Source of the DNA: DASXTB01 sp036505615
GTDB taxonomy: Bacteria; Acidobacteriota; UBA6911; JACQSX01
NCBI GenBank assembly: GCA_036505615.1
Contig: DASXTB010000293.1
Location: 1-19,562 of the forward strand
Reading direction: 5' to 3'
Length of the DNA stretch: 19,562 bases
The position numbers were made by a program, and so were the translations under genes. This document shows, in pieces, positions 1 to 6,626 of the stretch; within the stretch, counting starts at the first letter, position 1, and the number at the start of each line of letters is the position of its first letter. A model generated the notes under the pieces. It made no database searches. It was given only the letters and a program-made list of their open reading frames with translations, and was not told the origin of the DNA.

Positions 1-2
1 GG

Positions 3-16
3 AACTGGCAACTGGA
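3..16. repeat. Two copies of a 7-nt repeat at the window edge
   Basis: AACTGGC (3-9) is followed directly by AACTGGA (10-16). Two copies alone would be weak evidence. The same 7-nt periodicity with other words recurs at several joints in this window, so this may be the end of a longer array beyond the left edge. Confidence 0.35.
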
Positions 17-20
17 ATCG

Positions 21-40
21 GGGCTCTCTTAGCCCTTTTT
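21..40 (+). terminator. Short intrinsic terminator of an upstream plus-strand gene
   Basis: The stem GGGCT (21-25) pairs with AGCCC (31-35) around the loop CTCTT, and is followed directly by TTTTT (36-40). The stem is only 5 bp, but the GC-rich stem plus U-tract geometry fits a rho-independent terminator that ends a transcript entering from the left. Confidence 0.5.
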
Positions 41-73
41 AATCCGTATCCACCTCCGCGATCCGAAATCAAA

Positions 74-103
74 TTGACTGAGCCGGGCAGGCTGCTCTAC
101 ACT
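74..103 (+). promoter_or_regulatory. Candidate sigma70-type promoter for tatAC
   Basis: A -35-like TTGACT (74-79) and a -10-like TACACT (98-103) are separated by 18 nt. The site lies between the upstream terminator and tatA. The -10 matches the consensus at 4 of 6 positions, so this is a plausible call and not a firm one. Confidence 0.45.
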
Positions 104-132
104 TGAGTTTCAAGAACCGAGGTTGACTTACT

Positions 133-456
133 ATGTTTGGCTCATTGGGCTTCAGCGAAATTGTCGTCATCTTTCTGATTGCGTTGATTATTTTCGGCCC
201 ACGCAAGCTGCCGGAATTGGGGAAATCCTTGGGGCGTGGCCTATCTGAGTTCAAGAAAGCCACAAATGATCTGAAACGGACTTGGGAAGACGAAGTCCGA
301 GCCGAAGATGAGAAGCTTCGCCAGTTGACCAGTTCCACGCCCGACTCATATCACTCTCACCCGTCCACCACGGACGCGCATAACTCCTCTGCCCCGGAGA
401 CGCAGTCCTATTCTTCGCCCGACACGCACCACTCAGACACGGATCTGAATTCCTGA
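133..456 (+). CDS. tatA: Twin-arginine translocase subunit TatA/TatB type
   Basis: Pore-forming subunit of the Tat pathway, which moves folded, often cofactor-bearing proteins across the inner membrane. It is 107 aa long. Residues about 5-22 form the single N-terminal membrane helix, followed by the FGPRKLPELGKSLGRG hinge and amphipathic helix typical of the TatA/B family. The tail from about residue 65 is hydrophilic and rich in Ser, Thr, His and Asp, and is probably disordered. The start is supported by GAGGT at 119-123, nine bases upstream. The tatC start lies 7 nt after the stop, so the two are one operon. No separate tatB is visible; minimal TatAC systems use one bifunctional TatA, which is likely here. 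TatA and TatB cannot be separated with certainty from this sequence alone. Confidence 0.93.
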   Translation: MFGSLGFSEIVVIFLIALIIFGPRKLPELGKSLGRGLSEFKKATNDLKRTWEDEVRAEDEKLRQLTSSTPDSYHSHPSTTDAHNSSAPETQSYSSPDTHHSDTDLNS

Positions 457-463
457 GCAGTCG

Positions 464-1273
464 ATGATGGTAAACGAACGAAAAGGTCCGGAAGCCGATC
501 TTCCTGGCGAGGAAGAACTTTCCGACAAAATGACATTTCTGGAGCACCTGGAGGAACTCCGCACCCGAATTATCTATTCAATGATCGCGGTGGCCGTAGG
601 ATTCGTGCTTTGTTTCTTCTTCAATGCTCAGATTTTCCGGTTCATTGCCGCTCCCATCAAGCAGGTGCTTCCGGAGGGCAGAAAAGACCTTTTTTACACT
701 ACGCCGACGGAAGGCTTCGGAATCTCGATGAAAGTTTCCCTGCTGGTGGGGATTTTCCTCACTTCTCCTTTCATCCTGTGGCAACTGTGGCTGTTCATTT
801 CACCGGGTCTCTATCGCAAAGAAAAGTCGTATGCCTTGCCGTTTCTGTTCGCATCTACGATCCTCTTCATTTTGGGCGGCCTCTTTGCCTATTACATTGC
901 GCTGCCCCGCACGCTCTATTTTCTGATCAACTTCAATCCCGAGTTGCGCCCCCTGATTACCGCCACCGATTTCTTTGATTTCACCATGATTGTGATTCTC
1001 GGACTGGGGGCGGTGTTTCAGTTGCCCGTTCTGATCGGCTTTCTATCGATGTTCGGCATTACCACGCCGGGCTTTCTGTGGCACAATTTCAAATACGCCA
1101 TCCTAATCATCTTCATCGTAGCGGCGGTGGTATCGCCCACTGGCGACGCAGTCAACTTGTTTGTGTTTGCAGTGCCCATGGTGGCGCTGTACATCGTCAG
1201 CATCGGCATCTCCTTCCTGTTCTACCGGGCGCGCAAGAAAAAGGCGCGTGACGCCGCCTTAAGCACCTCGTAA
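464..1273 (+). CDS. tatC: Sec-independent protein translocase TatC
   Basis: The polytopic Tat receptor subunit, which binds the twin-arginine signal peptide and organises TatA. It is 269 aa, normal for the family. The N-terminal cytoplasmic segment carries HLEELRTR (28-35), the classic TatC motif, followed by six hydrophobic segments spread over residues 36-255. The conserved periplasmic region FYTTPTEGF, with its Glu, and the late SPTGD turn are present. The C-terminus is basic (RARKKKAR). Two consecutive ATGs (464, 467) are possible starts; no strong Shine-Dalgarno is seen, and the 7-nt gap after tatA suggests coupled translation. A HAD phosphatase gene follows after 4 nt in the same operon. 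Confidence 0.96.
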   Translation: MMVNERKGPEADLPGEEELSDKMTFLEHLEELRTRIIYSMIAVAVGFVLCFFFNAQIFRFIAAPIKQVLPEGRKDLFYTTPTEGFGISMKVSLLVGIFLTSPFILWQLWLFISPGLYRKEKSYALPFLFASTILFILGGLFAYYIALPRTLYFLINFNPELRPLITATDFFDFTMIVILGLGAVFQLPVLIGFLSMFGITTPGFLWHNFKYAILIIFIVAAVVSPTGDAVNLFVFAVPMVALYIVSIGISFLFYRARKKKARDAALSTS

Positions 1274-1277
1274 CCAA

Positions 1278-2126
1278 ATGCTGGGATCCCAAATCCGGCT
1301 GGTGGCGCTCGATCTGGACGGGACGCTTCTTGACAGCCAGCATCAAGTCTCTCCCGCAAATGCGCGGGCCGTGGAAACCCTGCGAAGACACGGCGTAAAG
1401 ATTGTGCTGGTGACTGGCCGCCGCTTCCGCAATGTTGCCCGCATTGCTCAGCAATACGGCCTGGGAGATGTGGCCATCGTCCACAACGGGGCGCTGATTC
1501 GGAACTGCCACCACGGCGAAGTGCTCTACTTTCAGGGGCTGGACGCGGCGCTGTTTCGCGAACTGGTTCATTTCAGCCGGAAAATGGAGCAGTTTCCTTT
1601 TGTTCACGTCGATCCGCAGCAAACACGGATTTTTTTCCAAAAGGATGACAGCCAGAATCCTGCCCGCTCCGAATACGTCGCCCGCAACCAAGCCGACATG
1701 ATCGCCGTTGACGACCTGATAAAAGCTCTTTCGGGACCTCCCGTGATCCAGATGATGTTCACGCACGCCATTGCTCCTCTGGAGAAATTTAAAAGGCGTC
1801 TCAAAGAGCAATTTTCATCACGGGCCAAAATCCTTGAAACCAGCTACCCGGACCGCGATTATGTTTTTCTGGACGTGATCCACGCCAACTGCTCCAAGGG
1901 AAAGGCGCTCGCCTGGCTGCTGCAAATCGGGAATCTGTTGCCTTCTCAAGTAATGGCATTCGGCGACAACCACAATGATCTGGAAATGCTGCAGCTAGCC
2001 GGCCACGCCTTCCTGATGGAAAATGCGACCGACGAGCTGAAAAGCTATGGTTTCACGATTGCGCCAGCGAACGATGCCGACGGAGTGGCCCGAATCGTTG
2101 AGGAATACTGGAACTCGGGCAGGTAG
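1278..2126 (+). CDS. HAD superfamily hydrolase, Cof/YidA-like (subfamily IIB)
   Basis: Cytosolic phosphatase of the haloacid dehalogenase superfamily, probably acting on small phosphorylated metabolites; the substrate cannot be read from the sequence. It is 282 aa. Motif I is DLDGTLLD with the nucleophile Asp12 and the acid/base Asp14. Motif II is the T in LVTGRR. The motif III Lys is in the CSKGKAL region. Motif IV is GDNHNDLEML, which binds Mg. The middle region (about 85-190) corresponds to the C2b cap of the Cof family. The gene begins 4 nt after the tatC stop and lacks its own clear Shine-Dalgarno, so it is probably translated by coupling. No functional link to Tat is known; the association may be only by position. 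Confidence 0.9.
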   Translation: MLGSQIRLVALDLDGTLLDSQHQVSPANARAVETLRRHGVKIVLVTGRRFRNVARIAQQYGLGDVAIVHNGALIRNCHHGEVLYFQGLDAALFRELVHFSRKMEQFPFVHVDPQQTRIFFQKDDSQNPARSEYVARNQADMIAVDDLIKALSGPPVIQMMFTHAIAPLEKFKRRLKEQFSSRAKILETSYPDRDYVFLDVIHANCSKGKALAWLLQIGNLLPSQVMAFGDNHNDLEMLQLAGHAFLMENATDELKSYGFTIAPANDADGVARIVEEYWNSGR

Positions 2127-2193
2127 CTCGGATTATTCACACCGACTGATCGTGGAGTCCCCGTGTCCTCTGCGCGGCTACGGCAAACCTAAG

Positions 2194-2207
2194 ACCAACA
2201 TGTTGGT
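2194..2207. other. 14-bp perfect palindrome
   Basis: ACCAACATGTTGGT is a perfect dyad 68 nt downstream of the HAD gene stop. It could be a protein binding site or a chance palindrome. Nothing else in 2127-2240 looks like a gene. Confidence 0.3.
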
Positions 2208-2239
2208 AGTAACAGCAGCTGTGGGCCGCAGGCACACCT

Positions 2240-2268
2240 CTTTTTCCCAGCGCTAGTCTGGGAAAAAG
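2240..2268. terminator. Hairpin with T/A-tract stem, possible bidirectional terminator
   Basis: CTTTTTCCCAG (2240-2250) and CTGGGAAAAAG (2258-2268) form a perfect 11-bp stem with a 7-nt loop. It lies about 115 nt after the HAD gene. The T-tract is inside the stem and no U-run follows it on either strand, so terminator function is plausible but not textbook. Confidence 0.4.
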
Positions 2269-2297
2269 CATGTAATGCTAACCGTTAAATTCTTTAC

Positions 2298-2458
2298 GAG
2301 CCGCAAAGATTTGGTTTGCTTTAGACGCTGAAGGCGTCGAAGAGTATAGCCGGGGGCGCCGCGCAAAAAACGCGCTCTGCCCCCGGCTATACTCTATGAC
2401 GCCTACGGCGTCCCCGTCTGCGGCTTGCGGCCGTTGCTGCAATATTTGGTTGCGGCTC
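2298..2458. repeat. Nested palindromic element with an 89-nt core hairpin, REP/BIME-like
   Basis: The core is a perfect 17-bp inverted repeat, AGAGTATAGCCGGGGGC (2341-2357) with its complement at 2379-2395, around a loop that itself pairs (GCGC at 2361-2364 and 2372-2375). The stem extends outward to 2324 and 2412 with only a few mismatches (GACGC..GGCGTC on both sides). An outer pair, GAGCCGCAA (2298-2306) and TTGCGGCTC (2450-2458), encloses the whole. No coding potential is convincing here. The structure fits a mobile palindromic intergenic repeat placed between two convergent genes. The family cannot be named from one copy. Confidence 0.6.
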
Positions 2459-2487
2459 TGCCGCGCTAGGGTGAATGTCTGTGAAGT

Positions 2488-2508
2488 AGGCCTCTGCCGA
2501 TGAGGCCT
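2488..2508 (-). terminator. GC-rich hairpin downstream of the hypothetical gene
   Basis: AGGCCTC (2488-2494) and GAGGCCT (2502-2508) form a perfect 7-bp stem with a 7-nt loop, about 47 nt past the stop of the minus-strand gene ending at 2555. There is no U-tract. It is a possible terminator or part of the neighbouring repeat element. Confidence 0.3.
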
Positions 2509-2554
2509 CTGAATAATCTGGGTTAGTGAGGGGTGATTGACTGATCTCGCTCGT

Positions 2555-2902
2555 TCAGGGAAGGGCCTCAAGCTCACGCGCCCACTTTTTGCCTTCCTTC
2601 TCAATCCACTGCGAAGCCTGCTCGATCGCGCTGCGAATCGCGGAACTTTTCGTGGAGAACTGCCTGCAGCCGGGGTGCAGATGAGTAAGGATTCGGCGCG
2701 CGGTCCTGAACTCGGCGTCCCACGAATCAATCCATTTTCCTGTAAACGAGCGGCCGGTAAATTTGATGGTCCATCCATCGTAGGACGCCTCTCGAGAGAG
2801 GCCATCTTCCGTCAAGCGGGAAATTCCTTGCCGCGGAAGGCCGGCTGGCGCCGGAGGTGTTCGATTTTCTTCTAGTACTTTGGTTCTTTGGCTGGTCTTC
2901 AT
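2555..2902 (-). CDS. Small hypothetical protein coupled to the response regulator
   Basis: 115 aa, not recognised. The N-terminal 35 residues are polar and probably flexible. Residues about 40-110 look like a compact domain with aromatic and basic character: YDGWTIKFTGRSF, then WIDSWDAEF, a Cys at the GCRQFSTK stretch, and a closing helix with AIEQASQWIEKEGKKW. The pattern of a Trp-containing strand followed by F-S/T-K and an A..A..WI helix resembles many small uncharacterised bacterial proteins, but I cannot assign a family. There is no signal peptide or membrane segment. The main support for it being a gene is that its ATG overlaps the stop of the upstream response regulator (ATGA, 2902-2899), the usual sign of translational coupling. 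Its function is unknown; it may be a partner or output of the regulator. Confidence 0.6.
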   Translation of the reverse strand: MKTSQRTKVLEENRTPPAPAGLPRQGISRLTEDGLSREASYDGWTIKFTGRSFTGKWIDSWDAEFRTARRILTHLHPGCRQFSTKSSAIRSAIEQASQWIEKEGKKWARELEALP

Positions 2903-3555
2903 GGGAGCTGAATCAGGTTCTCACGCAGCGCATAGCGGGCCAGTTCGCCGGCGGAGTGGACTCCCAGCCTGCGCATAATGTTGGCTCGATGCGTCTCGGC
3001 CGTTTTTACCGAAATCCCCAGAGCTTTGGCAATTTCACTATTGCTTTTCCCATCCGCGAGCAATCTCGCCACTTCAACTTGGCGGGCTGTAAGCTGCCGC
3101 CGCGACCGCGACACTTGGAAATCTCCCGAGTGAGATTTTGCAAGCTTTGATCTGAGATAGGGTTTGTGTTGCGACAGCGACTGTATGGCTGCGACCAAGT
3201 CGCGCGCGGCGCGAGATTTCACCACATAACCATTGGCTCCGCGATCCACGGCTTCTTTTTCCAGAACATCCGAATCGTGCACGGTGAGTATCAAGATCTC
3301 GGCTTTGGGAAGGAACTGTAAAATGCGCGACGCAGCTTCCAGACCGTTCAGCTCCGGCATGCTGATGTCCAGCAATGCCAAATCTGGCAGGCATTCGCTG
3401 GCCTTCTCTACCGCCTCCCGGCCGTTTGTAGCTTCCGCGCAGACCTGCCAACCCGGCTGGGACTCGATAATTATCCTTAGACCCCGACGCACCACTTCGT
3501 GATCGTCGGCGATGAGAATGCGCAAAGGTCTGAGATAACTTGAGATGTTTTCCAT
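2899..3555 (-). CDS. NarL/FixJ-type response regulator (REC plus LuxR HTH)
   Basis: Two-component transcriptional regulator of 218 aa. The receiver domain spans about 10-125, with the acidic pair in IADDHE, the phosphoacceptor Asp63 in LLDISMPE, Thr91 and Lys113. The LuxR/GerE helix-turn-helix spans about 153-215 (LTARQVEVARLLADGKSNSEIA, then VKTAETHRANIM). The ATG at 3555 is preferred over a TTG at 3567, because it overlaps the stop of a 9-codon ORF with a strong Shine-Dalgarno. No histidine kinase lies in the window, so this is an orphan regulator or its kinase is elsewhere. Its stop overlaps the ATG of the small gene downstream. The divergent HD-GYP regulator starts 440 nt away. The target genes are unknown. 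Confidence 0.93.
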   Translation of the reverse strand: MENISSYLRPLRILIADDHEVVRRGLRIIIESQPGWQVCAEATNGREAVEKASECLPDLALLDISMPELNGLEAASRILQFLPKAEILILTVHDSDVLEKEAVDRGANGYVVKSRAARDLVAAIQSLSQHKPYLRSKLAKSHSGDFQVSRSRRQLTARQVEVARLLADGKSNSEIAKALGISVKTAETHRANIMRRLGVHSAGELARYALRENLIQLP

Positions 3556-3584
3556 TACAAGCACCAATCAACGCGGGGCTTCAT
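3555..3584 (-). CDS. Possible 9-codon leader ORF coupled to the response regulator
   Basis: A perfect AGGAGG (3598-3593) sits 8 nt before ATG at 3584. The ORF encodes MKPRVDWCL and ends in TAA, whose last A is the first base of the regulator's ATG (TAATG). The regulator has at best a weak Shine-Dalgarno of its own (GGTG), so ribosomes may reach it through this mini-cistron. The same frame is open upstream to about 3740 (a 61-codon reading with a GTG start), so this could instead be the end of a slightly longer small gene. The strong Shine-Dalgarno at 3598 favours the short form. Confidence 0.4.
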   Translation of the reverse strand: MKPRVDWCL

Positions 3585-3599
3585 GCGGCTGTCCTCCTG

Positions 3600-3988
3600 A
3601 GGCGGAAAGCCCAGCCCGCTGGTGGTCTCGGGATTCAATTCCAGACTTTCGATTGAGAGCAGATCCTGAAGCTGCCAGGTGCCTTTTTCACTACCGGCAT
3701 TGCCAGAAATCTTCGGATCCGAAGTCATTTGACCACCCACGCTCTAATTCGATGGCGACACTTCTCGTTTGGAACTGGATGGTTCCACCGAGAGAATCGT
3801 CTTCAGATTCTAGCTTGATAATCACTTTAGAAACCTGGCAGCGATCTGTCAGTACTCCACCGTACGGTGAAACCAAAAGAGTGTAACCTGAAGCAAAATA
3901 ATGAACTTAAGATCAATTTCTGAAGGGTATTCCTCGCTTCGGCGTGACACCCATGCTCTAATCTAACAAGGGGCCCGGCAAAAGAAAG
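3600..3988. other. Intergenic region between two divergent regulators
   Basis: This separates the response regulator on the minus strand from the HD-GYP regulator on the plus strand. It contains two overlapping open minus-strand frames of about 61 codons (3691-3876 and 3555-3740), neither with a recognisable product. A TCTAAT resembling a -10 box is at 3957-3962, without a good -35. Promoters for both directions should lie here, but none can be named with confidence. Confidence 0.4.
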
Positions 3989-3994
3989 TTGGTC

Positions 3995-5035
3995 ATGGAA
4001 CCGAACAACCTTCGTAGTGCCAGGATCCTCATCGTTGATGACCGTGAAGAGAACGTTAGGTTTCTCACCCACGTTCTCCAGAGCGTCGGTTACACGAATC
4101 TGTTAAGCGCTACCGATCCGCGCCTGGTATCCAAAATTTACAGCGAATTCTCTCCAGACCTGATCCTCTTGGATCTGCATATGCCGCATCTGGACGGCCT
4201 TGCGGTGATGAAAAGCCTCTGTGCCGACATTCCCGCCGGCACGTACCTCCCCATCCTCATGTTGACAGCCGACTGGACCTCTGAAGCCAAGCAGGCTGCT
4301 CTCTCCAGCGGCGCCAAGGACTTCCTTGCGAAGCCGTTTGACGTGGCCGAGGTTCTACTGCGAATAGAAAACTTGTTGGCGACGCGAGCCTTGCACATCC
4401 AGCTCCAACAACAGAACCAGATATTGGAAGAGAAGGTTCGAGAGCGCACCCGCGACCTGGAGGAGGCGAGGCTTGAAATCCTGCAACGCCTGGCGTTGGC
4501 CGCCGAATACCGCGACGACAACACCGGGCAGCATACAGAGCGCGTCAGCCGGCTTTCCGTCCTGGTAGCCCAAGCCCTGGGCCTTTCCACCGATCGAGTT
4601 GACTTGATTCGCAAGGCCGCCCCGTTGCATGACATCGGGAAGATCGGCATTCCGGATGTGATTCTGTTGAAACCTGGGAGGCTTACCGCCGTTGAGTTTG
4701 AGAGAATGAAGACTCATACAACCATCGGAGCCAATATACTCTCGGGAAGCCGCTCGCCGCTGCTGCAGCTGGCAAAAGAGATCGCTTTTTGTCACCATGA
4801 GCGCTGGGATGGCGGAGGTTACGCAGGTTTGCAAGCCGAGCACATCCCCCTGGAGGGTCGCATCGTGGCAATCGCGGACAGTTTCGATGCCATCACGCAC
4901 GAACGACCTTATAAACTTGCCTGGCCGCCCGATATGGCTTTCGACGAAATCGAACACCAACGCGGCCGTCAATTCGATCCGGAACTGGTGGAAGCGTTTG
5001 TGCATGTGAGGTCGCAGGTCGAATTGCCGATGTGA
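3995..5035 (+). CDS. REC-HD-GYP response regulator, probable c-di-GMP phosphodiesterase
   Basis: A 347-aa RpfG-like protein. The receiver domain (about 8-125) has IVDDREEN, phosphoacceptor Asp60 (LILLDLHMP) and Lys113. A short coiled-coil linker (about 133-165) leads to the HD-GYP domain (about 165-347). The metal and catalytic residues are present: QHTERV, HDIGKIGIPD (His212-Asp213), KTHTTIGA, CHHERWDGGGY and ADSFDAITHERPYK. It probably hydrolyses c-di-GMP in the cytosol. The GYP motif reads GYA here, a small departure. The ATG at 3995 is chosen over a TTG at 3989; no strong Shine-Dalgarno is seen before either. It stands alone, with a response regulator upstream in divergent orientation and dusB convergent downstream. 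Confidence 0.92.
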   Translation: MEPNNLRSARILIVDDREENVRFLTHVLQSVGYTNLLSATDPRLVSKIYSEFSPDLILLDLHMPHLDGLAVMKSLCADIPAGTYLPILMLTADWTSEAKQAALSSGAKDFLAKPFDVAEVLLRIENLLATRALHIQLQQQNQILEEKVRERTRDLEEARLEILQRLALAAEYRDDNTGQHTERVSRLSVLVAQALGLSTDRVDLIRKAAPLHDIGKIGIPDVILLKPGRLTAVEFERMKTHTTIGANILSGSRSPLLQLAKEIAFCHHERWDGGGYAGLQAEHIPLEGRIVAIADSFDAITHERPYKLAWPPDMAFDEIEHQRGRQFDPELVEAFVHVRSQVELPM

Positions 5036-5102
5036 GAATGGCGAGGAGTCAGCATCGGCGAGGCAATGAGGCTGTCTCAAGGCACTGGAACGCGGGGCGT
5101 CA

Positions 5103-6107
5103 TTACGCGATGCTTGCTTGCACTTGGGTGGCGCGGCCAACGCCGGCGATCCGTTCCTGAAATTCCGCCAGCGCGCGCTCCACTTCCGTGAGGCCTTGCG
5201 ATTCGAAGACGGCATCTCGCAGCCAAGCGACGTCTGACACCCCTTTACTGAACCTTCCCACTAGATTTTTCACCTTTGCCATAGCCACGGCAGGCGGTGT
5301 CTCCCGAATGATGGTTTCGAGCAGCTCCAACAGCACCTGGTAGGTCCGATACGACTCGGGGACTTCGTAGTGTTCCGTCAACTTCAGATCCCAGCACTGC
5401 CGAAAAATCCAGGGATTGGCGATGGCTGCACGACCGATCATGACTCCATCGCACCCGGTTTCTTCCAACATCCGCATCGCGTCTTCCGGCTTCTTTATGT
5501 CACCGCTTCCGATGACCGGAATATCCATTTCCTGCTTTAGTCGCGCAATCAGCGACCAGTCCGCCCTGCCGCTGTACTCGGCGACGCGTGTCCGCGGATG
5601 AATGGCAATTGCAGAAACACCGCACAGGCGCGCGATGCCGGCTATTTCCAGGAAATTCTTCGAATGATCGTCCCATCCGGCGCGAATCTTGATTGTGAGC
5701 GGAACCGTCAGTGACGCCTTTACCGCCTGGAGGATGTCACGCAGCAATTCCGGCTCGCGCATTAGTCCGCAACCGCCGCTCTTTACAATTTTTTTGGCCG
5801 GACAACCCACATTGATATCGATCATGTCGATGCCGGTTGCTTCTGCCACCCGCGCCGCCTGGGCCATGGTTTGCGGGTCCGCTCCGAAGAGCTGGATTCC
5901 GACTGGCCGCTCCTCGTCCGAATATCGCATCATCTCGGTAGTCTTCTCATTTTCTCGCACAATCGCTTCAACACTGATCAGTTGTGAGTAGACAAAGCCG
6001 CACCCACCGAGGCGTTTGATGGCCAAGCGAAAAAACCTGTCGGTCACTGCCGCCATTGGGGCAAGGACAAAGGGAGAGGAAACAGGAACAGCGCCGATAT
6101 TAAACAT
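5103..6107 (-). CDS. dusB: tRNA-dihydrouridine synthase, DusB type
   Basis: Flavoenzyme that reduces specific uridines in the tRNA D-loop to dihydrouridine. With the ATG at 6107 it is 334 aa, near the family norm; an in-frame TTG at 6137 would add ten residues with no family counterpart. The FMN-binding TIM barrel shows APMAAVTDRFFR at 16-27, the catalytic Cys102 in INVGCPAKKI, KIRAGWDD, IHPRTR, IGSGDI and GVMIGRAAIANPWIF. The barrel is followed by the C-terminal helical tRNA-binding domain. It is the last gene of the long minus-strand run, 71 nt after the BlaI-like gene, from which it is separated by a short heptamer repeat. The next gene, HD-GYP, converges on it with 67 nt between and no clear terminator. 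Confidence 0.93.
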   Translation of the reverse strand: MFNIGAVPVSSPFVLAPMAAVTDRFFRLAIKRLGGCGFVYSQLISVEAIVRENEKTTEMMRYSDEERPVGIQLFGADPQTMAQAARVAEATGIDMIDINVGCPAKKIVKSGGCGLMREPELLRDILQAVKASLTVPLTIKIRAGWDDHSKNFLEIAGIARLCGVSAIAIHPRTRVAEYSGRADWSLIARLKQEMDIPVIGSGDIKKPEDAMRMLEETGCDGVMIGRAAIANPWIFRQCWDLKLTEHYEVPESYRTYQVLLELLETIIRETPPAVAMAKVKNLVGRFSKGVSDVAWLRDAVFESQGLTEVERALAEFQERIAGVGRATQVQASIA

Positions 6108-6155
6108 AGGATCAGCTCTAGCCGGGATTATTTGCAAACGTTTGCCGCAGAGACA

Positions 6156-6183
6156 GCTGACCGCTGAACGCTGACAGCTTACA
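6156..6183. repeat. Four-unit 7-nt tandem repeat at the BlaI/dusB joint
   Basis: The units GCTGACC, GCTGAAC, GCTGACA and GCTTACA run in register from 6156 to 6183. The last unit includes the stop codon of the upstream BlaI-like gene (TAA at 6181-6179). The period matches the other heptamer arrays in this window, while the word is different. Confidence 0.6.
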
Positions 6184-6595
6184 GCAGCGTGACGTCGTCT
6201 TCCTCGCTGGCCGCGGTCGTTCTTACGGGCAGCGACGGGTGTTTTTTCTTGACAGCAGTTGGTCCGCGATCCTGGCGGGTTGCAATGGTCTGTTCCTCGC
6301 CCGAAATGAACCGCCCCAACTCTTCGCGCGAGCCATGAAAAAAATCGGCGACAAAGTCATCTAGGGTACTGTCGAGCACCTGTTTTCGAGTGACGCGAGG
6401 GGTGTACAGGTAGGCTCTGCCTCTTTTGGCATGGGCAAGGATCCCCTTTTTGTACATGTGATCCATTTCCGTCATTACAGTCGTGTACGCCAATTCTTTG
6501 CGCCGGAACAACTCCTGGTGCACGTCTTTGACCAGCGCGCTCCCTCGCTTCCAGATAATTTCCATGATCTCAAACTCAACGGGTGTGAGCTTCAT
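6179..6595 (-). CDS. BlaI/MecI/CopY-family transcriptional repressor
   Basis: A 138-aa winged-helix repressor. Residues about 1-75 fit the family: LTPVEFEIMEIIWKRGSALVKDVHQEL, then the recognition region AYTTVMTEMDHMYKKGIL, and a wing with KRGRAYLYTP. Residues 76-100 (VTRKQVLDSTLDDFVADFF) correspond to the dimerisation helices. The tail of about 30 residues is polar and unmatched. BlaI proteins are usually released by proteolysis by a BlaR1/MecR1 (M56) partner, but none is present in this window. The gene lies 31 nt after the SurA-like gene and before dusB, so it may be cotranscribed with the folding genes. Its targets are unknown. The stop codon overlaps a heptamer repeat. Confidence 0.85.
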   Translation of the reverse strand: MKLTPVEFEIMEIIWKRGSALVKDVHQELFRRKELAYTTVMTEMDHMYKKGILAHAKRGRAYLYTPRVTRKQVLDSTLDDFVADFFHGSREELGRFISGEEQTIATRQDRGPTAVKKKHPSLPVRTTAASEEDDVTLL

Positions 6596-6626
6596 TCAAA
6601 TGGTCAATCTCCGGCTAGCGCTTGAA

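Noticed and set aside
2047..2256. 69-codon plus-strand frame at the end of the HAD gene
   Set aside because: It overlaps the HAD gene and ends inside a hairpin, with no Shine-Dalgarno or recognisable product.
2278..2805. 175-codon minus-strand frame across the palindrome
   Set aside because: It runs through the inverted repeat and overlaps the better-supported coupled gene at 2555-2902 in another frame; its translation is Arg/Ser/Pro-rich with no domain.
3691..3876. 61-codon minus-strand ORF in the divergent intergenic region
   Set aside because: It has no strong ribosome site, overlaps another small frame and shows no recognisable features. It cannot be excluded, but it is not supported.
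3934..3962. Promoter for the HD-GYP gene (TCTAAT at 3957-3962)
   Set aside because: The -10-like box is good, but no acceptable -35 lies 16-18 nt upstream, so only the hexamer was noted.
5036..5102. Terminator between the convergent HD-GYP gene and dusB
   Set aside because: No stem with a T-tract was found in these 67 bases on either strand.
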